From Paeniglutamicibacter psychrophenolicus (GTDB taxonomy: Bacteria > Actinomycetota > Actinomycetes > Actinomycetales > Micrococcaceae), in NCBI RefSeq assembly GCF_030812255.1, contig NZ_JAUSSH010000002.1, positions 372,001-436,000 of the forward strand: a stretch of DNA of 64,000 nt. The letters are read 5' to 3'. The notes below the pieces were generated by a model, which saw nothing but the letters and a program-made list of their open reading frames with translations, made no database searches and was not told the origin of the DNA. Within the stretch, counting starts at the first letter, position 1; every line of letters starts with the position of its first letter. Positions 1-8,987 of this stretch are shown here, one piece after another. A program made the position numbers and the translations under genes.

Positions 1-1844
1 CCGTCGGGGAAGGTCCACACGGGGATGATGTTTTGGTCGGGGAAAAGCTCGCCAGTGGTGGGATCGACCAGGGCCGGGAGTTCGCCCTTGATTTTCCACA
101 AGGCATCGACCAGCACCGTTGGATCGATCTTCTGTCTGGTGGCTTCGTCGTCCGTGTCCGGCTCGGGGCGTACCTGCAGGTATTCCTTCGCATCGCGCAC
201 GGCGAGGGTGACATCTACCTGCTCGGTGAACTTGTCCTCCAGGTATTTGCGGATTCCTGCTTCGGTGATCACCGCGGAGTGTCCGTCAATGGCCAGGGAA
301 CGCAGAGGCTGGGTACCCTCCAGCGTCCACGAGGGTCGCATCGTCAGCTTGTCGCTGGCCACGCCGCCGGCGATGAGCGACACCACCATAATCACGGCAC
401 CGATGCCGATCCACGCTCCCCGGTGGCGAATGCGCGGCAGCGACAATTTCCAGCGGCGGCGCGGGGCGGCGGGCTCCCGGTATCCCATGGCTTCCGGCAA
501 CGGGCCGAACAGCGCCTTGGACGCGGCGTTGGCGCCGTCCAAGACATGCAGCGCCCGCAGCGAGCCACGGGGCGAAAGCCCCATGCCCGCACGCAACGTT
601 GACAAGTCATCGCGGACAGGAGCGGTGCCTCGGACCCGGCCTTCACGTTTGCGGCGCAGCGACCTGTTGACGATCGTTGCGCTGCGCTCCAGTGCGTGCT
701 CGGCCTTCTCCCAGGCCCGCACGGCCGCTGCAGGATCCTGCTCCGTGGTGCCGGCGGTGAGCAGCGTGGCAAGCGCGCTTTCGAGCCGGCGGATACGCCT
801 TGGGGCCACGGCGCCCGGGGGAGCGGCGTGCAGGCGTGCCAGCAATTCACGCGTGGCAAAGGCCAGCGGCGCGGCCAGCCGGTCGAGGGTCCGCCCGCTG
901 TTGACGGACCGGCCAAGCACCGATCCCGCACCCATCAAGGCGTCCGCGGAGGCCGCAAGGCTACGGGCGCCCGCCTCGAATTCCGCAAGGAGGGTTTCGG
1001 TGCGTGGCTTCAACGCATCCCTGGACGCATGGACCGCGTCGATCACGGCATCCTCGGTACGCGCCAAATCCAGGGAAGAGGTGCGTATCTTGTTCCAGGC
1101 GGCGTTGAACCCCGCCGGCCGGTCGGCCTTCTCCGTGGCCTGATAGGTGACTTCCAAGGCCTCGAGGTCGAGAACCACGCGGGCAAGCTGGCGCTGGGCG
1201 GCCGTGAGCCGGCGAAAGCGTGATTCCCTGCGCATGCGCCGGGACAGGGAATAGCCGAGGCCAAGCATGGTGAGCAGAAGCCCGAACGCCGTGCCCGCCA
1301 CCCAGAACACGGGGGTTCGGACGGGACCGTCGTCGAGAACCTCCGCCGCCCGCTGCGCGGTGGCGGCGATCGCCGTCGGTCCGTGGCCCAGACCCAGGTT
1401 GCCCATGTAGGCCTTGTGGATTGCGAACCGGCTGGCCGAATGCTCCTGGCGATCGGCCAGCTCCGGGTAGATGCCGACACCCGTGAAGCGTGCATCCTTG
1501 CCGAAGTCCTTGGTGTCGTCGACGATCGCGGTGCTCAGGATGACGTCGGCGCCCGGATCCGTCTTTCCCTGGAGCTCGTCGTAGCTGAGCAGGCGGTTGG
1601 TGACCCTGATCGTCAGCGGTCGCCACGCGAGGATCGGCTCGGTGACCACCGCGTCGACGGTGGCCTGGGAGATGTTCCAGGGATGTTCACCGTCCACGAT
1701 GATTTCCACTGGTGCCGCAGGCCGCTCGGTGACGGCGTGGATTCCGGTTCCGGCGAAGACGATGGTGCCGATTCCCAACAGCATGGCCAGCCACGGAAGG
1801 CCGAAGCGTGGTTTGCGTCTGGCATGGATCAATTGGCGGGTCAT
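1..1844 (-). CDS. DUF5129-type membrane protein, C-terminus cut off by window edge
   Basis: The minus strand is open from an ATG at 1844 to the left edge (about 614 codons, no stop seen). The protein has a hydrophobic N-terminal segment (about residues 15-38), an extracytoplasmic-looking stretch to about residue 170, a second membrane segment (about 176-198), a long charged helical region rich in Arg, Ala and Leu, and a third membrane segment near residue 476. This layout and the opening residues resemble DUF5129 proteins of Arthrobacter relatives; no enzymatic motif is visible and the function is unknown. A GTG ten codons upstream is an alternative start. The plus strand over the same stretch also shows long open frames, which I take as shadows because their composition is typical of reverse-complement GC-rich coding DNA. 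Confidence 0.6.
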   Translation of the reverse strand, partial: MTRQLIHARRKPRFGLPWLAMLLGIGTIVFAGTGIHAVTERPAAPVEIIVDGEHPWNISQATVDAVVTEPILAWRPLTIRVTNRLLSYDELQGKTDPGADVILSTAIVDDTKDFGKDARFTGVGIYPELADRQEHSASRFAIHKAYMGNLGLGHGPTAIAATAQRAAEVLDDGPVRTPVFWVAGTAFGLLLTMLGLGYSLSRRMRRESRFRRLTAAQRQLARVVLDLEALEVTYQATEKADRPAGFNAAWNKIRTSSLDLARTEDAVIDAVHASRDALKPRTETLLAEFEAGARSLAASADALMGAGSVLGRSVNSGRTLDRLAAPLAFATRELLARLHAAPPGAVAPRRIRRLESALATLLTAGTTEQDPAAAVRAWEKAEHALERSATIVNRSLRRKREGRVRGTAPVRDDLSTLRAGMGLSPRGSLRALHVLDGANAASKALFGPLPEAMGYREPAAPRRRWKLSLPRIRHRGAWIGIGAVIMVVSLIAGGVASDKLTMRPSWTLEGTQPLRSLAIDGHSAVITEAGIRKYLEDKFTEQVDVTLAVRDAKEYLQVRPEPDTDDEATRQKIDPTVLVDALWKIKGELPALVDPTTGELFPDQNIIPVWTFPD

Positions 1845-2014
1845 CGGCTCGCTTGAATCGGTAGGTGGCACATCGACCTGATTCTAACGTCTATTGACTA
1901 ACGGCGTCCCCGAAGCCGCATTGGCCGCCGCCTGTTTGTGTGGCCTTGGGTAGTATTGCCCGCCTCCCGGTAGCCTGCCGACGGCAGGGCACCCTGCGGG
2001 ACCATCATGCTGTC

Positions 2015-2200
2015 ATGGGCACATCCTTCACGCTGGTGCAGCTGCGCTGCTTCGGAGCGGTGGCCCGGCGGGAGAACATGACAGCGGCGCCGGCCGTACT
2101 GAATGTCACCCGGCCAACGCTTTCCTCCGACTTCGCCAGCGAACGGAACGGGGAGGTGCGCGCCGACGGGCACCGGAAGCCGCGGGAGCTGCGGTTGTGC
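2015..2200 (+). pseudogene. Remnant of a LysR-family regulator N-terminus
   Basis: From the ATG at 2015 the translation reads as a LysR winged-helix start: a TLVQLRCF-like opening, AVARRENMTAA, then LNVTRPTLSS, which is the classic helix-turn-helix region ending in the recognition helix. After about 45 residues the frame loses all resemblance to the family, and stops and shifted frames follow up to the end of the neighbouring LysR gene at 2474. I see no effector-binding domain. The remnant is therefore a decayed or truncated regulator. The frame stays open to 2611, but with arginine- and proline-rich sequence typical of a wrong frame. Confidence 0.5.
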
Positions 2201-2473
2201 CGGTTGAAATGCCGTGGACCACCGCGCGGATCACCGAAACGACCTTCGCCCACGTCGGGCACCCCTTTGACGAGGCAATGGCGTTCCGCGTCGCCGCGGC
2301 CGTGGAACCCTTGGTTCCCGGACGGGGTTTCCCGCCCTTCGGGTAGCCCGAACATCCCAGGGCGGCTCGGAGACTTGCCGACGCTGCCACGGTGCGTGCC
2401 CTCCGGTCGGCCAAAGGCGGGGCCTCTTTCGGCCGACGGGGATGTCGTGGGGGAACCGCGGGAAGGCGGGCGC

Positions 2474-3424
2474 CTATTGCTGTGCTTGCCCGGCTTCCGT
2501 GTCCGCCGGCAAAACGAAGTCATGCTCCCATTCCTCCGCAACGCGAAGGAGCAAGGCCTGGAATGCCACCTCGGCCGGTGCACGCACACGGTCGTGACGT
2601 TGCGCCAGTAGGACCCGCCGGGACGGGGCACTGTCACCCAGGCGCAGGACCTGGACCCCGGGGTGCTTGATCACGACAGCACTCAGGGGCGCCAAGGCGA
2701 TGCCCAGTCCGACGCTGACCATGGCCTGGGCCTCCTGGTAGTCGTTGGCCTGGAAGGAGATGCGCGGGGAGAATCCGGCGGCGTTGGCCGAGCGCTGCAG
2801 GACCTCGCCCACCGGATGGTTGTGTGCCCGCACGATCCACTGCTCCGCGCCGAGCTCCGCCATTGACACCTCGCCCCGCTGCGCCAGCGCGTGCTCCGCT
2901 CCGACCAGGAGCACAGTCGGCTCCTCGAATACCGGCAGGAGGTCGAATTTCTTGGGGTCCAGGGGGTTCCATGCGTACTCCCACAGCAGGCTGAGGCCCA
3001 ATTCCCCGCGTGCCAGCAGTTCGAGCAGGCCGTCCAGGCGGCTGCTGGTCACATTCAGCTTGATCGCCGGGTACTGGCTGCGGAACCGGCTGATGACCAG
3101 GGGCAGGAACGAGCCCCCCAGGGTGGGGAAGGTGCCCAGGTTGAGACTGCCCCCGCCCACGCTGGCCAGTTGGGCCAGGTCGGCCATCGCCGCGTCCATC
3201 TGGTGCAGGATCGTCCGGGCATGGCCGGCGAGCACGTGGCCCGCGTCCGTGGGGACCATTCCGCGCGAGCGGCGCCGCAGCAACGGCTGGCCGACTTCCT
3301 CCTCCAGTTTCCGCAGCTGCTGGGAGACGGCCGAAGGCGTGTAGAAGAGCTCGTCGGCGGCGGCGCTCACCGAGCCCGTTTCAACGACTCGCAGCAAAAC
3401 CTGGAGTCTCTTTACATCCAGCAT
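2474..3424 (-). CDS. LysR-family transcriptional regulator
   Basis: 316-residue regulator with the N-terminal LysR helix-turn-helix (MLDVKRLQVLLRVVETGSVS, then SAVSQQLRKLEEEVG) and a full periplasmic-binding-like effector domain. The chosen ATG at 3424 sits six bases after AAGGAG; an upstream ATG in the same frame at 3457 would leave no ribosome binding site. It is divergent from the PrpF/tricarboxylate-transporter operon starting at 3697, the usual arrangement for a LysR protein controlling its neighbour, so a role in sensing that operon's substrate is a reasonable inference. The QLRKLEEEVG and TDAGH motifs are intact. The target and the effector cannot be read from sequence. Confidence 0.85.
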   Translation of the reverse strand: MLDVKRLQVLLRVVETGSVSAAADELFYTPSAVSQQLRKLEEEVGQPLLRRRSRGMVPTDAGHVLAGHARTILHQMDAAMADLAQLASVGGGSLNLGTFPTLGGSFLPLVISRFRSQYPAIKLNVTSSRLDGLLELLARGELGLSLLWEYAWNPLDPKKFDLLPVFEEPTVLLVGAEHALAQRGEVSMAELGAEQWIVRAHNHPVGEVLQRSANAAGFSPRISFQANDYQEAQAMVSVGLGIALAPLSAVVIKHPGVQVLRLGDSAPSRRVLLAQRHDRVRAPAEVAFQALLLRVAEEWEHDFVLPADTEAGQAQQ

Positions 3425-3616
3425 CGTCATCTCCTTGTAGCAGTGCTTCATATCCATGTAGTTGTGCCGAGTTTAGCTTGAAGGGTGCCATGGTTCGCCC
3501 CGCGAGAGGAATCGCAGCCCGCATGCTCGGGGGACCCGATGGCGGTTGCATCCAGATGGATGCGCCGAATGAAGCGTTCCTACAGGATCCAACATTTATT
3601 GCACATAGTAATTCAA

Positions 3617-3652
3617 GCACATGCGGCCCACTATTGGGTACTGAACATGTGC
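3617..3652. promoter_or_regulatory. Nested inverted repeat in the prpF1 leader
   Basis: Arms GCACATG (3617-3623) and CATGTGC (3646-3652) enclose a second inverted repeat CCCA (3627-3630) and TGGG (3635-3638). It lies in the 272-base gap between the LysR gene and prpF1, ending 45 bases before the chosen start. It could be the operator of the divergent LysR regulator or an mRNA hairpin; I cannot decide which. Confidence 0.35.
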
Positions 3653-3696
3653 CGGTCATCACACCGGCGCTCCACTCGTATCGATTTGGACGGCAG

Positions 3697-4839
3697 ATGA
3701 AAACCACGACCCATATGGTGTCCGCGGTGTGGATGCGGGGAGGAACCAGCAAATGCTGGGTCTTTGAGCGCCAGCTTCTCGATGTCCCCGGCTACACGCT
3801 CGACCAAACCCTGCTGCGCCTCTACGGCAGCCCGGATCCCCGGCAGGTCGACGGCGTGGGCGGCGGCACCTCGACGACCAGCAAGGCCGTCATCCTTTCG
3901 CCCTCGTCCGATCCCGACGTGGACGTGGACTACACATTCGCCCAGGTCGGCATCGACGAAGGCACCGTCGATTGGGGGAGCAACTGCGGCAATTGCTCGG
4001 CCGTCGTGGCCCCGTACGCGTTGGACCAGGGATGGGTCCAGGCCCAACCGGGCGAGACGCTCGTGCGGACCCGCAACACCAACACCGGCCAGCGGATCCT
4101 GCAGCGAGTCTCCACCCCGGACGGCCGCTGGGACCCGCAACTGGACACCCGCATCCCGGGTGTTCCGTTCCCGGGCACCGCGGTCGGTCTCGGATTCGTC
4201 GACCCGGCCGGGCGCACCACCGGAACCCTCCTGCCAACCGGCAACGCCGTTGATTTCCTGGAGGTGGCGGGCCAGAGGGTCGAAGCCACGTTGTTGGACG
4301 CCGGGGCCCCGCTGGTGATCGTTTCCCCGGCAACCGCCGGACTTGCCGGGATCCCGTTTGCCGGCTGGCAGCTGGAGGTCCTTCCCGAGCTGGAGCGCCT
4401 CGAGGGGATCCGCCGGGCCGGCGCCGTGGCCATGGGATTGGCCGAAACGCCCGGGGACGCCCCGCGGGCCGTCCCGAAGTTGGCCATCGCCGGTCCCGTC
4501 GATGCGTCGGCAGATCCGTCCGAGGGTGCCGCCGTGCAGATCATGATGCTCTCGATGGGCAATCCGCACCCCGCCCTGGCCATCACCGGCAGCGTGGGGC
4601 TGACCATTGCCGCCGGTACGCCGGACACCGTCGTCTTTCGCGCCCTCGCCGCCCCGGCGGGGGACGAGCTGGGGATCCGCACCCCGGCGGGCGTCGTGTC
4701 CACCTGGCGGCGCACCATCGACGGCAGCGACGTCGTCGGCTCCACGCGCACCGCCCGGATGCTGGCCCGGGCCTCCCTGCCCATTCCCGCCCGCGGATCC
4801 GACGCACCGGCCGCCCTGTCCACATCGAAGGAGTACATC
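3697..4839 (+). CDS. PrpF-family isomerase (first copy), open without stop into the next gene
   Basis: About 381 residues of the PrpF family, two-domain proteins of the diaminopimelate-epimerase fold that move a double bond in aconitate-like acids (2-methylaconitate cis-trans isomerase; 4-oxalomesaconate tautomerase). Family marks: MRGGTSKCWVF at the start, STTSKAVI, and the cysteine motif SNCGNCSA, which carry the expected catalytic Lys and Cys. The ATG at 3697 was chosen because the family begins a few residues before WMRGGTSK; the frame is open back to 3478. Oddly there is no stop codon: the frame continues in phase through AAGGAG and an ATG at 4840 into the TctC protein. The second copy at 8988 ends with a normal stop at the equivalent place. 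No acnD or methylcitrate genes are nearby, so the substrate is probably another unsaturated tricarboxylate brought in by the linked transporter. Confidence 0.85.
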
Positions 4840-6036
4840 ATGCCCACCCCTCCAGAGCCCGAGCTCGACGTCGAGGCACCGCTGACACGGCACGTCCCGC
4901 TTCCCGATCCGCCACGGCACGCGCGGCGCTCGGTGCTCTCGGCCGTCGGACTTTTTGCCGCGATCGGCCTGGGCACCACCATCTTCGGCGGAAGCCTGTT
5001 GAATCCGCCGGCAACCACCGAGGACGGCGACTTTGCCGGCGAGACGATCGCGCTCACCATTCCGTTGGCCGAGGGGGGCGGCACCGATACCTGGGCACGC
5101 TTCATCGGTTCGGAGATGGTGCACTTCATCCCCGGCGTCCCCGGGTTCGCCCCGACGAACGAGTCCGGTGGCGAGGGGATCACCGGTTCGAACCACTTCG
5201 CGAGCTCCGCGCGTGACAACGGCACGGAGTTGCTGGTCAGCACCGCCAGCACCGTTGTTCCGTGGGTGCTCGGCCGCGATGCGGTGAAGTACTCCTTCGA
5301 CGAGCTCACGCCCATCCTGGTCAACGGCACCGGCGGGGTCATCTACGGCCGCACCGGCACCGGCGCCGGCGTCCAGGGCCTGTCCGACCTGGTGGATCGT
5401 GACAAGCCGCTGGTCTTCGGCGGCATCAGCGCCACCGGACTGGACCTGACCACGTTGGTGGCCTTCGACCTGCTGGAGGCCGAGACCACCGCCACGTTCG
5501 GGTTCGAGGGCCGCGGCCCGGTCAACCTGGCGCTCCAGCGCGGAGAGGTGGACATCGACTACACGACCACCAGCTCCTACGCTTCGGCAGTGAAGGGCAT
5601 CGTCGAGGAGGACAAGGCCACCGTGCTGATGTCCTTCGGACAGCTTGACGCCCAGGGCAACGTCGCCAGGGACCCGAACTTCCCCGATGTCCTCACCGTC
5701 GTGGAGGCCTACAAGGAAATCCATGGAACCGAACCGGCCGGGGAGAAGCTCGAGGCCTACAAGACGCTTCTGGGCCTGACCTACACCTACCAAAAGGGAC
5801 TGTGGGCCCCGGCGGGAACCCCCGACAAGGCCGTGGAACTGCTGCGCGAATCCGCCCACAAGATGTCCGAGGACGCCGCGTTCAACGACAAGGCCGACAC
5901 GATCCTGGGTGGCTATCCGATCAGTGCGGACGCACAGCTTCCGCAGCGTGTCGCCGAGGCCTACACGGTGACCGACAGCACCCGCCAATATGTGCAGCGC
6001 CTGCTGCACGACACCTACGACATCACTGTCGAGTAA
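4840..6036 (+). CDS. TTT transporter substrate-binding protein (TctC family)
   Basis: 398-residue extracytoplasmic binding receptor of the tripartite tricarboxylate transporter family (Bug/TctC). A charged twin-arginine-containing start is followed by a membrane segment (about residues 30-50), then the mature domain with the family's opening IALTIPLAEGGGTDTWAR, equivalent to the usual PFAAGG-x-D motif. Its own start is clear: AAGGAG, six bases, ATG. The same frame also runs unbroken from the upstream PrpF gene, so either the two are translated separately with reinitiation or a bifunctional PrpF-TctC polypeptide is made, which would put an isomerase on the wrong side of the membrane unless topology is unusual. 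It is longer than the second TctC here (328 residues). Confidence 0.85.
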   Translation: MPTPPEPELDVEAPLTRHVPLPDPPRHARRSVLSAVGLFAAIGLGTTIFGGSLLNPPATTEDGDFAGETIALTIPLAEGGGTDTWARFIGSEMVHFIPGVPGFAPTNESGGEGITGSNHFASSARDNGTELLVSTASTVVPWVLGRDAVKYSFDELTPILVNGTGGVIYGRTGTGAGVQGLSDLVDRDKPLVFGGISATGLDLTTLVAFDLLEAETTATFGFEGRGPVNLALQRGEVDIDYTTTSSYASAVKGIVEEDKATVLMSFGQLDAQGNVARDPNFPDVLTVVEAYKEIHGTEPAGEKLEAYKTLLGLTYTYQKGLWAPAGTPDKAVELLRESAHKMSEDAAFNDKADTILGGYPISADAQLPQRVAEAYTVTDSTRQYVQRLLHDTYDITVE

Positions 6037-6046
6037 GGGACCCATC

Positions 6047-8155
6047 ATGCTCGAATCAGCCATGGCCGCACTGGCCTCCCTGGCGGACCCCTCGTTGCTG
6101 TTAATGCTCCTCATCGGAGTCGTGGCGGGACTGGTCATGGGTCTCATCCCGGGACTCGGCGGCACCGGTGCCGTCGCCATCCTCCTGCCCGTCACCTTCG
6201 GCATGGAACCCGCCTCCGCGCTGGCCCTGCTCATCGGTGCGCTGGCCGTCGTCCATACCTCGGACACCGTCTCGGCCGTGCTGCTGGGTGCCCCGGGGTC
6301 GGCATCGGCCTCCGTCACCATGCTCGACGGCTACTCCATGGCGCGGAAGGGCCAGGCAAAACGCGCGTTGAGCCTGGCGTTCCTTTCCTCCATGGCCGGC
6401 GGTGTCATCGGTGCGGTGGGCCTCACGCTCGCCATCCCGCTGGCACGTCCGTTGGTCCTCTCCTTCGCCAGCCCCGAGCTGTTCATGCTCACGGTTCTCG
6501 GCGTGGCCCTCGCGGCCGTGCTCTCCCGCGGCAACGTCGTCAAGGGACTCGTGGCCGGCATGCTCGGCCTGCTGCTCGGCATGATGGGCACCTCACCCAC
6601 CACGGCCGAGGAACGCTTCACCTTCGGCAGCCTCTTCCTTGGCGACGGGCTCTCACTGGTCGCCGTGGCCCTGGGCATCTTCGGCCTGGCCGAGATTGCC
6701 TCGCGGGCCAGCCAGCGCCGCGGCGAGGACGCACCTATTGAGGTCACCGGTGGTTGGGGCTCGGGCATCCGTGAATGGTTCACCCACTGGTCCCAGGTCA
6801 TCCGCGGATCACTGATCGGCATCTGGGCCGGCATCCTCCCCGGCGTCGGGGCCACCGCGGGAACCTGGCTGGCCTACGGCCAGGCCGTGGCCACCGCCAA
6901 GGACAAGCGCAAATTCGGCAAGGGCGACCCCCGCGGAATCGTCGGACCGGAAAGCGCCAACAACTCCGTCGAGGCCGGCGACCTGATCCCGACCCTGCTC
7001 TTCGGCATTCCCGGCGGCGTGCCCTCGGCCATGCTCCTGGGAATGCTGCTGACCTACGGCATCCAGCCGGGCCCGGCCATCATCAACGAGCACCTTGACC
7101 TGATGTACCTGATCGTCTGGTCGTTCGCGATCGCCTCGGTGCTCGGCGCGTTGTTCTGCTTCCTGGCCGTCCGTCCGCTCTCTTCCCTCACCAAGGTCCC
7201 GTTCGCGGTGCTTTCCGCCGGACTCATCGCCATCATGCTCCTGGGCGCCTTCCAGGAAGGCGGCCAGCTCGGCGACCTGTGGGTCATGGTCCTGCTCGGC
7301 GTTGCCGGCTGGGTCCTGAAGTCCACGGGCTTCCCCCGCGCACCGTTCCTCATCGGCTTCGTGCTGGCCATTCCCCTGGAGCGCTACTACTTCTTGACCG
7401 ACAGCCTCTACGAGGGCTTCGAATGGATGCTGCGCCCGGGGACCATGGTCTTCATCGCGATCCTGGTGTTGCCGAGCCTCTGGAACATCTTCAAGTGGTT
7501 CCGTGCCCGTCGCAGCCTGGACAATGACGACGATGCGAGCTTTGAGTCCGCTGCAGACGCCGATGCGCCGTTGAAAAACAGCTCGTGGTCGCTCGGTGCG
7601 GGCGTCGGCGCCCTCATCGTTTTCATCGGTTCCATTGCCCTGTCCTCGCAGTTCTCCTCCGAGGCGCGGTTGGTGCCGCAACTGGTCGGGTGGGGCGGCC
7701 TCCTGCTCACGGTGGCGCTGCTGGTCCAGGAAATCCGGGTGTGGAGCAAGAAGCGCTCGCTTCAGCCGGTGGGCGCGGATGGTGGTGGAAGATTGCCGGG
7801 CGACGATGCCACCCCAGGGGGTGTCGCTGTCCTCGCGCAGGGAGCGTCCTCGCCGGGAAGTTCACCGCAGCACCTCGCCACGGCGACGGCGGTGGACTCG
7901 GCAAAGCCGAGTGCGGACACGCCCTTCGCATTCAAGACCTTCGCGTGGATGGCCGGATTCCTGGTGCTGACCGCCGTTTTGGGATACCTCGCCGCGGTGA
8001 TGATCTTCGTCCCGGCCTTCCTGCTCATCGTGGCCAGGGCGCGGATCAAGACCACGGTGATCTATACCGGCATCCTCTTCCTGGTGTTGATGTTGCTGCC
8101 AACCCTGCTGCCCATCGACCTGCCCCAGGGCTGGCTCGGCCAGCTCGTTTCCTGA
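6047..8155 (+). CDS. TctA-TctB fusion, TTT transporter membrane subunit
   Basis: 702 residues. Residues 1 to about 490 are the large TctA permease, with the characteristic G-L-I-P-G-L-G-G-T first loop, the repeated P-G-x-x-S motif region (LLGAPGSASA) and the IWAGILPGVGATAGTW repeat. Residues from about 515 are a TctB-like small subunit of four membrane segments, interrupted by a Gly/Pro/Ser-rich loop (about 565-625). TctA and TctB are usually separate, as in the second system at 56199-58255, so this is a fused form. The ATG at 6047 follows TAAGGGA, ten bases after the TctC stop. It is expected to import a carboxylate using the proton or sodium gradient, with the TctC protein as receptor. Confidence 0.85.
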   Translation: MLESAMAALASLADPSLLLMLLIGVVAGLVMGLIPGLGGTGAVAILLPVTFGMEPASALALLIGALAVVHTSDTVSAVLLGAPGSASASVTMLDGYSMARKGQAKRALSLAFLSSMAGGVIGAVGLTLAIPLARPLVLSFASPELFMLTVLGVALAAVLSRGNVVKGLVAGMLGLLLGMMGTSPTTAEERFTFGSLFLGDGLSLVAVALGIFGLAEIASRASQRRGEDAPIEVTGGWGSGIREWFTHWSQVIRGSLIGIWAGILPGVGATAGTWLAYGQAVATAKDKRKFGKGDPRGIVGPESANNSVEAGDLIPTLLFGIPGGVPSAMLLGMLLTYGIQPGPAIINEHLDLMYLIVWSFAIASVLGALFCFLAVRPLSSLTKVPFAVLSAGLIAIMLLGAFQEGGQLGDLWVMVLLGVAGWVLKSTGFPRAPFLIGFVLAIPLERYYFLTDSLYEGFEWMLRPGTMVFIAILVLPSLWNIFKWFRARRSLDNDDDASFESAADADAPLKNSSWSLGAGVGALIVFIGSIALSSQFSSEARLVPQLVGWGGLLLTVALLVQEIRVWSKKRSLQPVGADGGGRLPGDDATPGGVAVLAQGASSPGSSPQHLATATAVDSAKPSADTPFAFKTFAWMAGFLVLTAVLGYLAAVMIFVPAFLLIVARARIKTTVIYTGILFLVLMLLPTLLPIDLPQGWLGQLVS

Positions 8156-8178
8156 CCTCTTTCAAGAAGGAGAAGAAC

Positions 8179-8553
8179 ATGGCCATCGTGGCTTGCTACA
8201 CCAACACCCCCGAGGGGCACGCCGCCGTTGCGAGGGCCCACCAGGAATCGTCCCGGCTGGGGGAGGAACTGGTGGTCGTCAACATCGACAGCAACGGATC
8301 CGGCATCGGGACCGAAGCCAGCGGGCTTGACCTCACCGGCACCGGGACGTCCCGTGTCAGGGTGCTGCCGCCGTCACCATCCATCCATGATGCAGCCGAC
8401 CTGGTCCTGCAGACCCAGCAGGAACTCAACGCCACCCTGATCGTCCTCGGACTGCGGCGCCGGTCCAGGGTGGGGAAGCTGATCATGGGCAGCCACGCCC
8501 AGCGAATCCTCATCGAGGCAGACTGCCCGGTTCTCACCTTGAAGGCAGTCTAA
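8179..8553 (+). CDS. Small UspA-fold (universal stress type) protein
   Basis: 124 residues, starting at an ATG preceded by AAGAAGGAG. The order of beta strand, helix and the C-terminal signature GLRRRSRVGKLIMGSHAQRILIEADCPVLTL matches the universal stress protein family, where G-x2-x-x-x-G-S-x-x-x-x-(I/V)-(L) binds the ATP phosphates (here KLIMGSHAQRIL). It lies 23 bases after the TctA-TctB gene and before a strong terminator, so it is the last gene of the prpF1 operon. UspA-like proteins are sometimes linked to transporters as nucleotide-binding modulators; that role here is inference. Confidence 0.75.
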   Translation: MAIVACYTNTPEGHAAVARAHQESSRLGEELVVVNIDSNGSGIGTEASGLDLTGTGTSRVRVLPPSPSIHDAADLVLQTQQELNATLIVLGLRRRSRVGKLIMGSHAQRILIEADCPVLTLKAV

Positions 8554-8606
8554 ACACCAGGCTCCCAACGACACATCGGCAGAGCTAGCCGTCGTTGGGG
8601 ATAGGG

Positions 8607-8640
8607 AGGTCCGTCCGGCAGCTGCCGGACGGACCTTTTC
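8607..8640 (+). terminator. Perfect palindromic terminator after the prpF1 operon
   Basis: A 30-base perfect palindrome (arms AGGTCCGTCCGGCAG at 8607-8621 and its complement at 8622-8636) is followed by TTTTC. It ends the operon 3697-8553 and separates it from prpF2. Confidence 0.8.
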
Positions 8641-8932
8641 CTTCGGCGCGCCCGGTTTCCCGTCCCCGCGGTGCGCCACATCCATGAACGTGACGAGGGA
8701 CACGGACCCCGTGGGTCGGTCCGCAGATAAGCAACGCTTCAACTATGTGTACTTTTGGTTCATTCTCTGGAATCTTGGTGCGCATTAGCGACAATGAGCC
8801 ACCGCTATTCTCGATATCAGTCCGAACGCGAGCTCCTTTGTGTTGAGTTATCAGTGTATGAAGCAAAGCTACATACCCCTTCATCAGATTCACATGGTCT
8901 TCATTTGTGATCCAGCCTATGGTTTTGTGACG
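8641..8932. other. Gene-free stretch, AT-richer, before prpF2
   Basis: No coding frame with recognisable product on either strand. The stretch 8740-8900 is clearly AT-richer than its surroundings and probably carries the promoter of the prpF2-matC operon; I could not settle on convincing -35/-10 boxes. Confidence 0.4.
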
Positions 8933-8962
8933 CCCGGCTCATATGACCCGGCTCATATGAGC
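8933..8962. repeat. Tandem 14-base repeat containing a palindrome, upstream of prpF2
   Basis: The unit CCCGGCTCATATGA occurs twice head to tail (8933-8946 and 8947-8960). The second unit plus the next two bases forms the perfect palindrome GCTCATATGAGC (8951-8962). It ends 25 bases before the prpF2 ATG, a place suited to an operator or a leader element. The regulator is not identified; the LysR protein at 2474 is one candidate. Confidence 0.5.
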
Positions 8963-8987
8963 GGCACGACGAGATGTAGGAATTGCA

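Noticed and set aside
25-1143. 372-codon plus-strand frame at the left edge
   Set aside because: Ser/Arg/Ala-rich without domain; the minus strand gives a coherent three-segment membrane protein.
1940-2611. Treating the whole 223-codon frame as a functional LysR gene
   Set aside because: Only the first 45 or so residues after 2015 match the family; the rest is Arg/Pro-rich and the effector domain is absent.
3478-3696. N-terminal extension of prpF1 to the first in-frame start
   Set aside because: The homologue at 8988 starts directly before WMRGGTSK, and the extra 73 residues resemble untranslated leader.
3631-6321. 896-codon open frame on the minus strand
   Set aside because: Exactly antisense to the PrpF and TctC genes; composition is Gly/Arg/Asp/His-rich as expected for the complement of GC-rich codons, and it lacks a ribosome binding site and any domain.
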